From Krumholzibacterium sp965370495 (GTDB taxonomy: Bacteria; Krumholzibacteriota; Krumholzibacteriia; Krumholzibacteriales; Krumholzibacteriaceae), in assembly GCA_965370495.1 (NCBI GenBank), contig CBDUUV010000038.1:1-21209 (forward strand): a DNA stretch of 21,209 bases. The letters are read 5' to 3'. Positions 6,708 through 14,601 of the stretch are shown piece by piece. Position numbers and translations under genes: made by a program. The number at the start of each line of letters is the position of its first letter. Positions within the stretch are counted from its first letter, which is position 1. Under the pieces are notes generated by a model. The model did no database searches. It saw nothing but the letters and a program-made list of their open reading frames with translations, and was not told the origin of the DNA.

Positions 6708-7355
6708 ATGCAGACCGGAAAATCGAACAGAATATTCAAACGGCACAGAAAAGGAAAAGACTGGCTGATAATCATCGGTGCAGCCGTCATCTTACATCTC
6801 CTACTATTCCTGTTTCTCAAACTTGAATATCTTGAGATTTTCAGAGCAGAAACTCCCGGTGATGATGGCAGTTCCGAATATTTTTTCAATAACAGACCTT
6901 TCTCCCTTATACCGTATCCAGAAGATGTCATACTCCCTGACATTATCGACCCGGCTGCTGTTCCAGAAATAAACCCTGTCAAATATTCAATCCTTGATGA
7001 ACTTGGCGAACCGGATGTGGATATAAAACCTATTTACAGGGGCGGCAAAACAGGCGGCAGTGACGGCCGGACAAGCCCGGAAAGAAACACTGTCGAACCG
7101 AAGCCATTATTTCTTCCATGGCCGAAATATCCGAACGGAATCAGGAAGAATGTCAAAGGCAAGGTCGAACTTCTCCTTTTCGTAAATGAAAAAGGGGAAG
7201 TCGACGAGATAAAAATCTCCCGGGGACTTCCCCAAAAATCATTAAATAACGCGGCCATCGAGGCGGCCAAAAAGATTCGCTTTATTCCCGGCCAGGTCCG
7301 AGGCATCCCAACCGCGATGTGGGTACGGCTCACGATCGGATTTCAGCCTCGTTAA
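6708..7355 (+). CDS. TonB-type energy transducer protein
   Basis: 215 residues. A basic cytoplasmic start (residues 1-18) is followed by one membrane segment (WLIIIGAAVILHLLLFLFL), a periplasmic linker of about 95 residues, and a TonB C-terminal domain at about 134-214: YPNGIRKNVKGKVEL, VNEKGEVDEIKI, AAIEAAKKIRFIPG and MWVRLTIGF. TonB proteins carry the energy of the proton gradient to outer-membrane receptors. The membrane His (H30) seen in classical TonB is present, but the Ser four residues before it is Ala. The linker lacks the usual long Pro-Glu/Lys repeat. No exbB, exbD or receptor gene is nearby, so a role in another envelope process is possible. The start is ATG at 6708 with a weak upstream site. 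Confidence 0.82.
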   Translation: MQTGKSNRIFKRHRKGKDWLIIIGAAVILHLLLFLFLKLEYLEIFRAETPGDDGSSEYFFNNRPFSLIPYPEDVILPDIIDPAAVPEINPVKYSILDELGEPDVDIKPIYRGGKTGGSDGRTSPERNTVEPKPLFLPWPKYPNGIRKNVKGKVELLLFVNEKGEVDEIKISRGLPQKSLNNAAIEAAKKIRFIPGQVRGIPTAMWVRLTIGFQPR

Positions 7356-7359
7356 CCAT

Positions 7360-7376
7360 ATCACTTATAAAGTGAT
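7360..7376. repeat. Short hairpin between convergent genes
   Basis: ATCACTT-ATA-AAGTGAT forms a perfect seven-base stem across the last codons of the minus-strand gene, five bases after the TonB-type stop. There is no T-run on either side, so a terminator role is uncertain. Confidence 0.25.
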
Positions 7377-8038
7377 TTGACGTACCCCCAGCTCGAAGGT
7401 TCATTAGCAATCTGACAGTTGAAAAGATCGAGGATACAATGTCCCTCGACGTAATCATCCACCCAGTTCGCGGGGTCATAGTTCTGGAGTGCGCCATTAT
7501 ATGCGCCCTGCCCGCAGTACTTGGCAAAATTGCCGGTACCATACTTCATGACCATCATGGTCCCTTCATACGTAGCAAATGTACGTTCCTCGATATCAAG
7601 CACACCGTCAAAATCCCAGTCACCGTATGTTATCGAAATCACTAGCGTGCCACCCATTGTTCCGTTGACAGGATGATCGATCTCCCACACAGGCTTTGAA
7701 GCCATGGTGGTTCCATCGAAGTGAGCCGTCCATGATCCGGACATTGCATTGTATTCAAAGAAGTTGGTAAAAATATAGTCCCATCTTGCTTCAGGATCGG
7801 TCGTGGCGGGCAAGCCTGTGTCATCCATGAGCACAAACCATGACGCGCCAAGCACGATCGGATCACCCGCAACCACCTCTCCAGAATAGAGTGGAGGAGA
7901 TGTAAGAATCATATTTCCAAATCCCTCAAAATCAAATTCCAGCATCAGTGTATCAGGCAGACCCTGGGCATTGATGGCTATCGGAATAACGGCAACGATC
8001 ATTACCAGGAACAGGAATGTTAATATGCAGTATTTCAT
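7361..8038 (-). CDS. Exported protein, second member of a tandem paralogue pair (unknown family)
   Basis: 225 residues with a signal peptide ending near AINA (residue 24). It aligns along its length with the gene immediately upstream. Shared landmarks, in order: a 'SPxxxSGxxVxG' stretch near 47-58, RWDYIFTNFFEYN (85-97), an EF-hand-like calcium loop from D140 to E151 (DWDFDGVLDIEE, every ligand position filled), CGQG (C175-G178), C208, and NEPSSWG (212-218) followed by a basic end. Cys175 and Cys208 are conserved in the pair and could form a disulfide outside the cytoplasm. I do not recognise the family. ATG at 8038 with AGGAAG upstream; 29 bases separate it from the paralogue, so one transcript is likely. 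Confidence 0.75.
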   Translation of the reverse strand: MKYCILTFLFLVMIVAVIPIAINAQGLPDTLMLEFDFEGFGNMILTSPPLYSGEVVAGDPIVLGASWFVLMDDTGLPATTDPEARWDYIFTNFFEYNAMSGSWTAHFDGTTMASKPVWEIDHPVNGTMGGTLVISITYGDWDFDGVLDIEERTFATYEGTMMVMKYGTGNFAKYCGQGAYNGALQNYDPANWVDDYVEGHCILDLFNCQIANEPSSWGYVKSLYK

Positions 8039-8067
8039 TTATGATCACTTCCTTTCTATTCCGGGAG

Positions 8068-8775
8068 TCAGTCCCTGTGGATCGCCTTGATAGAACCCCA
8101 GCTTGCAGGTTCATTTCCAGTAACACAATTTGTGTCCCTGAGATAAAGTCTGCCAGATGGAGAAATCGGCGAAGGAATATACAATTCTTCCTGCCATGAA
8201 ATTTCATCTACCAGATCCATAGTGCCCGAACAGTTACCCTGCCCGCAGAAGCTGGTGAAACATCCCTTACTGTAATTAATGTAGCATACCAAACCGATAG
8301 ACAATGCCTTGTTGAGGTATTCATTATCTTCCATTATCCCGTTCCCGTTGAGATCGCGGATCACGATCCTGAAACTCGTGCACAATCCTCCCAGGGTGTC
8401 CTCGGCTTCAGTATAGAATCGCCATTGCGGAGAACTGTCCCCCAGCGGCCCTGACGGGAAAGTTCCATCCCAACCTTCATTACCAGGCGTATTGTCATAG
8501 GTGAAATATGTACTGAAGATAAAATCCCATCTCTCATTGTTGGTAGTGCCCGGATCATCTGTCGGCCAGCTACTGTCGTCGAGACTCATCCAGTACACGC
8601 CCGGCGACAGCGTCCCTGAGACGATATTACCGCTCCATATGACAGGTGAACTCATGAAAGAACCCCCGCCATCAAGCGAAAATGTCTCGGTTTTAAACTC
8701 TATAGCTGAGACGTTCGACGCAGCAATGACCAGAAAGATCATCCCCACGAGTCCGGCCGTTATCTTTTTGCTCAC
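8068..8775 (-). CDS. Exported protein, first member of a tandem paralogue pair (unknown family)
   Basis: 235 residues with a signal peptide ending near NVSA (residue 24). It shares with its downstream neighbour SSPVIWSGNIVSG (42-54), RWDFIFSTYFTYD (82-94), an EF-hand-like loop from D141 to E152 (DLNGNGIMEDNE), CGQG (C177-G180), C217 and NEPASWG (221-227) near a basic C-terminus. It has four more cysteines (132, 164, 172, 182) than the conserved pair, so extra disulfides are possible. The function is unknown; the layout suggests a secreted or surface protein that binds calcium. The start is GTG at 8775, five bases after GGAGGGGG, a strong site. A promoter in the 132 bases upstream is possible, but none stands out. 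Confidence 0.75.
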   Translation of the reverse strand: MSKKITAGLVGMIFLVIAASNVSAIEFKTETFSLDGGGSFMSSPVIWSGNIVSGTLSPGVYWMSLDDSSWPTDDPGTTNNERWDFIFSTYFTYDNTPGNEGWDGTFPSGPLGDSSPQWRFYTEAEDTLGGLCTSFRIVIRDLNGNGIMEDNEYLNKALSIGLVCYINYSKGCFTSFCGQGNCSGTMDLVDEISWQEELYIPSPISPSGRLYLRDTNCVTGNEPASWGSIKAIHRD

Positions 8776-8907
8776 AGTTACCCCCTCCTCTTAGGTATTT
8801 AAATGATACAGTTATCAGCATTCACCGCGGAGTGTACCACAATCCGTCGTATTAAGAAAGATTTTTCTTTGTAAAACCCCACTTTTTTTGAGTATTTCTA
8901 CCTGTTA

Positions 8908-9684
8908 TTACCATACTTCTCTTTCAGAATAAATATCGAATATTCTCAGCGAATAATCCGTAAACTCGCCTATTACTTCAGGATAACCATCGTTGTTCAT
9001 ATCGAAAACCGTTATTCTGTCGCCAAACGGCTTATTCCACTCCAATTCGATATTGTGGTACCTGCTGTCTATAACGATCCCTGTGTTCAAAATTATCTCG
9101 AGAGCATCATCCGAGTCTACATCGGCTATCACTATCTCCACCGCCTTGAATTCTCTTTCACTTTTCCATTGGCAGCTTTTGTCCAGCCCATCGATGATAA
9201 ATAACTTCCCGTTTGCGATCAAAATGAACTCCATCTGGGGATCCCCGTCTATATTGCTGATCTCGATGGCCTCAATACTCGTATAATTGTCCTCGATATT
9301 TTCCCACGTATTTACAAAACCATCCATGCTGTAAATGAGAATACGCCCGGAAACAGTAGCAATAACTATATCCATCATCCCGTCGCCTTCTACGTCCAGC
9401 ACAAAGAATTTTCGTACCTTCGAACCGAGATTGGTAAGTTCCCACTCCCGTTTCCATCCCTTGGAAGTCCAGCGTTTGAGATATACTTTCCCGTAGACAT
9501 CGGCGTATATCATCCCCCACGCGTTACCGTTGTCGAGCGGAATCACTTTTGCAAAGGGAAAACGCCCGAAAGCTTCCAGCAGGTCGTACGGATCGATCTC
9601 CTCAGACGACACCTGACGGGGCAACGGCAATAAAAACACTGCAAGCAGCACCAATACCGATCCTGAAAACAATATCCTGTTCAT
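8908..9684 (-). CDS. Exported FG-GAP/VCBS-repeat protein
   Basis: 258 residues with a signal peptide (hydrophobic core LVLLAVFLLPLP, cut near residue 27). Four acidic calcium-type loops recur every 40-47 residues: DVEGDGMMD (97-105), NIDGDPQME (144-152), DVDSDDALE (188-196) and DMNNDGYPE (228-236). Each is followed by a hydrophobic strand, as in FG-GAP/VCBS repeats that build beta-propellers in surface and adhesion proteins. Four repeats are fewer than a full seven-blade propeller, so it may be a partial propeller or pair with another protein. Its ATG shares one base with the ggt stop (TAATG), which implies coupled translation. No enzyme domain is visible and the partner is unknown. Confidence 0.75.
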   Translation of the reverse strand: MNRILFSGSVLVLLAVFLLPLPRQVSSEEIDPYDLLEAFGRFPFAKVIPLDNGNAWGMIYADVYGKVYLKRWTSKGWKREWELTNLGSKVRKFFVLDVEGDGMMDIVIATVSGRILIYSMDGFVNTWENIEDNYTSIEAIEISNIDGDPQMEFILIANGKLFIIDGLDKSCQWKSEREFKAVEIVIADVDSDDALEIILNTGIVIDSRYHNIELEWNKPFGDRITVFDMNNDGYPEVIGEFTDYSLRIFDIYSEREVW

Positions 9685-11450
9685 TAGTCTTTTTCCTTCC
9701 CGGTTGTGTCTGTCATTTTTCCAATCCCCACCGGTTTCCCACCGTGACGTGGATCAGAAACACCGCAGATCATGCCTTCCTGGACCATGATCAACTGTGC
9801 ATCTCCAATTACCGATCTTTCCTTCAGTTTGTGTCCCCTTTTTACAAGCCCGGCCCGCAGGCCAGCCGGGAAAACTCCTTCCTCAAAATAAACCAGATCC
9901 GGAACCCACTGATGATGGTATCTTCCGGAGGCAACAGCTTCGTCAGGGCTCATAGAAAAATCGATAATATCGACAATCAGTTGCGCTATAGTCGTAATGA
10001 TCGTGGAACCTCCCGGCGTACCCAGCACCATTAAGACCTTATCGCCTCTGAGAATAATGGTAGGAGCCATCGAACTGAGCATCCTGTTCTCCGGGGCAAT
10101 GGCATTCGCCTTCCCTCCGGTAAGCCCGTATATATTAGGAACACCCGGCTTTATCGAGAAATCATCCATCTCGTTATTGAGCAAAAAACCTGCTCCCTCC
10201 ACCACCACTTTCGAACCGTATCCGCTGTTCAGCGTCGTTGTCACAGCAACCGCACAACCATCAGCATCTAAAACCGAGTAGTGGGTAGTCTCTTCGCTTT
10301 CATCCGCGATCACTGGGCTACTACCAATATCTGCGGCAGAAACGGCTTTGCCGCCTATGGAGAATCGTAGTTTTTCGGCATATCTCTTTGAAATCAGCAA
10401 TGAGACCGGGATATTGTTGAAATCGGGGTCACCCAGATAAACAGCCCTGTCATAATAAGCTCTTTTTTCAGCTTCGATCATCCAGTGTACCGATTGTTCG
10501 GACAGAAAGTCCTCCCCTCCCATATCAAAACCTTCCAGAATATTGAGGATCTCGATTAGAACAATTCCGCCGGAACTCGGGGGCGGAGCCGACAATATCT
10601 CGTATCCCCTGTAACTTCCAATAACGGGGTCTCGCAGAACAGCCTTGTATTTGAGAAGATCCTCCCTGGTGATCAGTCCTTCACCTTTTTCCATTTCTCT
10701 TATGATAAGGGAAGCGATCCTGCCTCTGTAAAAAGCATCCGGGCCTTCCGCTGCTATTAATCTCAGCGTGCCCGCCAGCTGAGGCTGTACAAGCGTATCA
10801 CCCATCACTAGACATCTGCCGCTGTAGTGGAAATATTTTTTCAGCGCGGGGTAATCCTTGACATATTTTTTCAGTCTACGAAGTGAGCTGGCAAGGTGAT
10901 AACTGACCGTGAACCCTTTCTCAGCCAGTTTTATCGCGGGTTCCAACAGATCCCGCCACGGCATACTTCCATATTTCTCCCAGGCAAGATACATCCCCTC
11001 CACAGTCCCCGGTACCCCTGCGGCCCTGTGGCCAAGTGTACTCATACCCGGTATGACACTGTCGTTGTCGTCAAGGTACATCTTTTCACAAGCGGCTAGC
11101 GGCGCTTTCTCCCTGAAATCAATGAACCCCACCTCACGCGAATTCTTTCGGACCAGCATGAATCCGCCGCCGCCCAGATTACCAGCAGTCGGATGAGTTA
11201 CCGCAAGAGCGAACCCGACAGCTACCGCGGCATCGACAGCGTTGCCACCTGAACGAAGTATTAATGCTCCCACTTCTGTCGCTGCAGGGGATGCCGTAGA
11301 GACCATTGCTCCACCCGAACAGGTGATAGCCACCTTTTCGGTACACGCAGCCCGGGCCTGTCCGAACCCGCACATAATCAAAATTATCAGGATGGATATT
11401 GTAACGCGCTTTTTTCGTGTCTGGTCGTACATGAACCCCCGACCGGCCAT
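9684..11450 (-). CDS. ggt: Gamma-glutamyltranspeptidase
   Basis: 588 residues from the first ATG (582 from a second ATG at 11432), with a signal peptide around residues 15-34 ending QARA. The enzyme transfers or hydrolyses the gamma-glutamyl group of glutathione and related peptides, usually in the periplasm, and matures by cutting itself into two subunits. The cut site and nucleophile are the first Thr of TTHYSV (T388), starting the small subunit. Other family residues are present: FREKAP (R113) for the substrate carboxylate, NNEMDDFS, SSMAPT and GTPGGS. Length and order match a complete, probably active enzyme. It heads a minus-strand cluster of exported proteins and overlaps the FG-GAP gene by one base. 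Which ATG is used is unsure: the second has GGGGG just upstream, the first GGAA. Confidence 0.95.
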   Translation of the reverse strand: MAGRGFMYDQTRKKRVTISILIILIMCGFGQARAACTEKVAITCSGGAMVSTASPAATEVGALILRSGGNAVDAAVAVGFALAVTHPTAGNLGGGGFMLVRKNSREVGFIDFREKAPLAACEKMYLDDNDSVIPGMSTLGHRAAGVPGTVEGMYLAWEKYGSMPWRDLLEPAIKLAEKGFTVSYHLASSLRRLKKYVKDYPALKKYFHYSGRCLVMGDTLVQPQLAGTLRLIAAEGPDAFYRGRIASLIIREMEKGEGLITREDLLKYKAVLRDPVIGSYRGYEILSAPPPSSGGIVLIEILNILEGFDMGGEDFLSEQSVHWMIEAEKRAYYDRAVYLGDPDFNNIPVSLLISKRYAEKLRFSIGGKAVSAADIGSSPVIADESEETTHYSVLDADGCAVAVTTTLNSGYGSKVVVEGAGFLLNNEMDDFSIKPGVPNIYGLTGGKANAIAPENRMLSSMAPTIILRGDKVLMVLGTPGGSTIITTIAQLIVDIIDFSMSPDEAVASGRYHHQWVPDLVYFEEGVFPAGLRAGLVKRGHKLKERSVIGDAQLIMVQEGMICGVSDPRHGGKPVGIGKMTDTTGKEKD

Positions 11451-11480
11451 CAGGTTCCGATAAATCCCTAATTTTCGTTA

Positions 11481-11520
11481 TTTATCACCGGTACTGTTTT
11501 TACATATCCAGTTTATCACC
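11481..11520. repeat. Direct repeat in the ggt promoter region
   Basis: TTTATCACC occurs at 11481-11489 and 11512-11520, 31 bases apart (about three helical turns). Both copies are followed by T-rich sequence. One copy overlaps the predicted ggt -10 box and the other lies downstream in the leader. It could be a paired regulator site; chance is not excluded. Confidence 0.2.
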
Positions 11521-11538
11521 ATGTTTTGTTTTTGTAAA
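11510..11538 (-). promoter_or_regulatory. Probable promoter of the ggt cluster
   Basis: On the minus strand TTTACA (11538-11533, 5 of 6 to consensus) and TAAACT (11515-11510, 4 of 6) are 17 bases apart. The predicted start is near 11503, about 50 to 70 bases before the two possible ggt start codons. Confidence 0.45.
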
Positions 11539-11595
11539 CCATTAAATCATGACCAATTAGCTCGCTACATGAATAAATTTCATATCTGAAAAGGT

Positions 11596-11624
11596 TTGAC
11601 CTGTCCCGATTCCTTATTTAGAAT
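11596..11624 (+). promoter_or_regulatory. Sigma-70-type promoter of the propeller-transglutaminase gene
   Basis: TTGACC (-35, 5 of 6) and TAGAAT (-10, 5 of 6) are separated by exactly 17 bases. The predicted start is near 11631, giving a leader of about 70 bases before the ATG at 11701. Confidence 0.65.
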
Positions 11625-11700
11625 GGAAATCCGTTGATCCTTGAATCGATATCAATCCGGGTTTGACCCGGGAAACTCCGAACGAGGTTGGAGGCCTGTC

Positions 11701-13287
11701 ATGAAAAAAGCCCTGATGCTTGCGTTTATTCTGTTTTTTCTTCCCTTGAGTGAAGCCTCAACCACTCCTGGTGATATAGCGGGGCAGACGAAACTATCGA
11801 TAACTCATCCAACCGGTATCACATGGAACGGGAATAGTATGTGGGTCGCGGACAGAAAAACCGACACTTTCAATGAAATCGATATGATATCCGGCAAGGT
11901 AAAAAGGTCTATCGATTCACCGGGTTATTTCCCGTCCGGGCTGGCCTGGAACAGAAACCTGCTCTGGAGTACCGACCCTTCCGCCGGCAAGATATTCGCG
12001 ACTGATGTCAAAACGGGCCAAACTGTCAGGACACTCGATTCCCCTACTCCCAGCCCAACCGGCATCGCATGGGATGGAAACGACCTCTGGATCTGTGACA
12101 ACAAAATCGACAAAATACTTAAAATTGACCCGAGTGACGGTACTACCATCATCTCATTCCCTTCGCCGGCAACCGATCCTCGCGGGATCACCTTCGGAAA
12201 CGGATACCTCTGGTGCAGTGACAGGCTCAGGGACAAGATTTTCATGATCGACCCCGGAAACGGGCATGTCGTCATTATCCTTGATTCCCCCGGCCCTTTC
12301 GCATGGGGCCTGACCTGGAATAACAGTCATCTGATTAATACCGATTACCAGCATGATTCCATCTTCGAAATCCTGGTCAGGGGTGACAAACTGTTCAGGA
12401 CTTATGACCCCAGGACGGCGATCGTCGATTTTTCCACTGAGGCTGTTGCGGTTGGTCCTGGAGAGATAATCTCCCTGGATATATATTATGCGGACCCTTC
12501 AGACAGGCCCAGCCAGAGACTCCTGAGTCCCGTCGAATATTCCCCCCCGCCCAAATTCAAAGAAGACCGCTGGGGCCAACGGATAGCCGTCTTTCACTTC
12601 GAAGGGCTCTCCCCGGGTGAATCAGTCGAGGTATCCATGAAAGCCAGGCTCGAGACCTCCGCAATCCGTTATTACATATATCCCGAAGATGTAGGTTCAA
12701 AAATTCCGGACAGGATCAGGAAACCATACCTTGCCGATGATATTAAATACGACATTCACAATCCCTATATTCAGAAACTTGTCAGCAAGATCGTCGGAGA
12801 TGAAACAAACCTTTACTGGAAAGCCAGAAAACTCTTTCAGTACCTGATCGCCAATATGGAATACAAGCTTGCAGGGGGATGGAACACGGCACCCACGGTG
12901 CTGAAGCGCAAGAACGGTTCGTGCTCTGAGTATTCTTTCAGCTATGTAGCTCTCTGCCGCGCAGCTGGTGTCCCTGCGAGATACGTAGGTTCTCTCGTAG
13001 TTCGCGGAGACGACGCCAGTTATGATGATGTCTTTCACCGTTGGAACGAGATCTACCTGCCCGGCTACGGCTGGGTACCCGTTGACGCCAATGCCGGCGA
13101 CAAGCTGCTGCCCGCTGACCAGGCAGCGGCTTTCGGAGGTATCTCCAACCGGTTTCTCATCACGACTGCCGGGGGTGGAAATTCGGAATATCTTGGCTGG
13201 AGTTACAACCATCAGAACCAATGGGTATCCACCGGCAAATGTACTATCAAGGCAGAAGTAATCGCGGAGTGGGAACCGGCCGAATAA
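11701..13287 (+). CDS. Exported repeat (propeller) and transglutaminase-like fusion protein
   Basis: 528 residues. A signal peptide (MKKALMLAFILFFLPL, cut near SEAS) is followed by five repeats with exactly 41-residue spacing: the G of G[IL]xW recurs at 39, 80, 121, 162 and 203, each followed by LW..D and KI..ID. This fits NHL/Vgb-type propeller blades. Residues about 240-345 are a beta-rich linker. The C-terminal transglutaminase-like domain carries Cys408 (NGSCSEY), His446 (FHRWNEIYLPGYGW) and Asp462 (PVDAN), the papain-like triad. Such domains act as proteases or amidases as often as cross-linkers, so the reaction is unknown. ATG at 11701 follows GGAGG by six bases; the frame is open upstream to a TTG at 11641, rejected because it precedes the signal peptide. 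Transcribed alone, divergent from ggt. Confidence 0.85.
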   Translation: MKKALMLAFILFFLPLSEASTTPGDIAGQTKLSITHPTGITWNGNSMWVADRKTDTFNEIDMISGKVKRSIDSPGYFPSGLAWNRNLLWSTDPSAGKIFATDVKTGQTVRTLDSPTPSPTGIAWDGNDLWICDNKIDKILKIDPSDGTTIISFPSPATDPRGITFGNGYLWCSDRLRDKIFMIDPGNGHVVIILDSPGPFAWGLTWNNSHLINTDYQHDSIFEILVRGDKLFRTYDPRTAIVDFSTEAVAVGPGEIISLDIYYADPSDRPSQRLLSPVEYSPPPKFKEDRWGQRIAVFHFEGLSPGESVEVSMKARLETSAIRYYIYPEDVGSKIPDRIRKPYLADDIKYDIHNPYIQKLVSKIVGDETNLYWKARKLFQYLIANMEYKLAGGWNTAPTVLKRKNGSCSEYSFSYVALCRAAGVPARYVGSLVVRGDDASYDDVFHRWNEIYLPGYGWVPVDANAGDKLLPADQAAAFGGISNRFLITTAGGGNSEYLGWSYNHQNQWVSTGKCTIKAEVIAEWEPAE

Positions 13288-13314
13288 AGGTAAGATAGAC
13301 AATATTTCTACACA

Positions 13315-14403
13315 TCAGGGATTGAAAAGAAACTGGACTACATCACCGTCTTGTATGTAATAATCGTGGCCTTCCGTTCTAAGGTGTCCATGGTGCTGTA
13401 CATCCGCTTCCGATCCGTATTCTACAAGGTCCTCATAACTCATGACCTTTGCTCTGATAAACCCTTTTTCCATATCTGAATGAATCCTTCCTGCAGCCTC
13501 GGGAGCTTTTGTCCCTGTTGGTATCGACCATGCCTGAAGTTTTTTGTTTGCCGTGGTGTAATACCTTACCAGGCCCAGGAGATCGTGGCACTTTTCTATG
13601 AATCTCTCTTTTGCTCCCGCGCTGATACCCATCTCCTTCATGAACTCATCCTGATCATCCAGGGATAGTTCCTCGATCTCTCTCTCCAGCCTCGCTGATA
13701 TCACGATAGTCTTCCCGGTACCGTACTTCTCCGTGACGGACGAACAGGTTACATCATCGCCTGCCGGCGACTCCTCTCCCGAGTTCAACACAATGATCCT
13801 CGGCTTGACAGTCAGCAACTGCAACTCAGCAAGAAGGCTGGATATATGTTCGGGTAATCCTTCAGTCTCTACCCTCTCGCCGGCAGCAATTCTGTCTTTG
13901 ACCGATTCCAGAAATTCGAGGTTTTTCCTCTCTCCCTTACTGGCAGCTTTGACCCTTAGCTTTTCTTTGCTAATCCATTTTTTCACGCGATCGAGATCGG
14001 AGAGAAATAACTCCGTTTCGACGATCTCCAGGTCCCCGACAGGGTCCAGGCCGCTGTGAATATGACTCACGTTGGGATCATCGAAACATCTCACCACATG
14101 CGCAAGGACATTCGCTTCCCTTACATGATGAAGGAACCTGTTGCCAAGCCCCTCCCCACGGCTTGCTCCCTTGACCAGGCCTGCGATATCAATAAATGTG
14201 ATATGGCTCGGGATTATCTCCTCAGGGTCCAGGATCGCTGCAAGTTGCTCCAGCCTCTCGTCCGGTACCGCTACTACGCCCTTGTTGCAATCTATCGTAC
14301 AGAAAGGATAGTTTGACGCTTCCGCACCAGCCCTGGCCAGCGCATTGATGAGTGTTGATTTTCCAACATTGGGGAGCCCTATGATTCCTACGGTCAGCAC
14401 CAT
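13315..14403 (-). CDS. ychF: Redox-regulated ATPase YchF (OLA1 family)
   Basis: 362 residues, the normal length. The P-loop GLPNVGKST is at the start, switch II reads DIAGLVKGAS with the hydrophobic residue in place of catalytic Gln that marks this group, and the G4-type motif is NSGE (the NxxE pattern that lets the family bind ATP). The coiled-coil insert and the C-terminal TGS-like domain (to the end DGDVVQFLFNP) are complete. YchF binds ribosomes and affects translation and the oxidative stress response in other bacteria. ATG at 14403 lies five bases after GGAGG; the ATG at 14424 would add seven unrelated residues. It has its own promoter, downstream of the hppA terminator, and converges on the transglutaminase-like gene with 27 bases between. 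Confidence 0.96.
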   Translation of the reverse strand: MVLTVGIIGLPNVGKSTLINALARAGAEASNYPFCTIDCNKGVVAVPDERLEQLAAILDPEEIIPSHITFIDIAGLVKGASRGEGLGNRFLHHVREANVLAHVVRCFDDPNVSHIHSGLDPVGDLEIVETELFLSDLDRVKKWISKEKLRVKAASKGERKNLEFLESVKDRIAAGERVETEGLPEHISSLLAELQLLTVKPRIIVLNSGEESPAGDDVTCSSVTEKYGTGKTIVISARLEREIEELSLDDQDEFMKEMGISAGAKERFIEKCHDLLGLVRYYTTANKKLQAWSIPTGTKAPEAAGRIHSDMEKGFIRAKVMSYEDLVEYGSEADVQHHGHLRTEGHDYYIQDGDVVQFLFNP

Positions 14404-14499
14404 GATATCCTCCCTGGAAATCACCTCTTGGACTGGATTAATTGCATGCTTTCATAACTTCCGATCATTTCCCCGTTTCGACAGGATCATCTTTCTCCT

Positions 14500-14529
14500 A
14501 TAATAGAACAGAGAAAAAGCTGTTGTAAA
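14500..14529 (-). promoter_or_regulatory. Probable promoter of ychF
   Basis: On the minus strand TTTACA (14529-14524, 5 of 6) and TATTAT (14505-14500, 5 of 6) are 18 bases apart. The predicted start is near 14493, a leader of about 90 bases. It begins just after the hppA terminator. Confidence 0.55.
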
Positions 14530-14532
14530 CAC

Positions 14533-14563
14533 AGAAAATCCCCGGCCTTTTTAAAAACCGGGG
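14533..14563 (-). terminator. Hairpin terminator after hppA
   Basis: On the minus strand CCCCGG and CCGGGG (14563-14558 and 14545-14540) pair, extended by U-G and A-T pairs through a T5A5 core, and are followed by ATTTTC. It lies about 40 bases beyond the hppA stop. The T-run is short, so termination may be partial. GGGATCTTGATCCC at 14561-14574 could form a competing hairpin. Confidence 0.55.
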
Positions 14564-14601
14564 ATCTTGATCCCTCTGAAGCTGAAAGAAAAAACCCTGT
14601 C

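Noticed and set aside
9549..10034. 161-codon + strand frame
   Set aside because: Spans the ends of ggt and the FG-GAP gene in antisense; its composition is a shadow of their codons.
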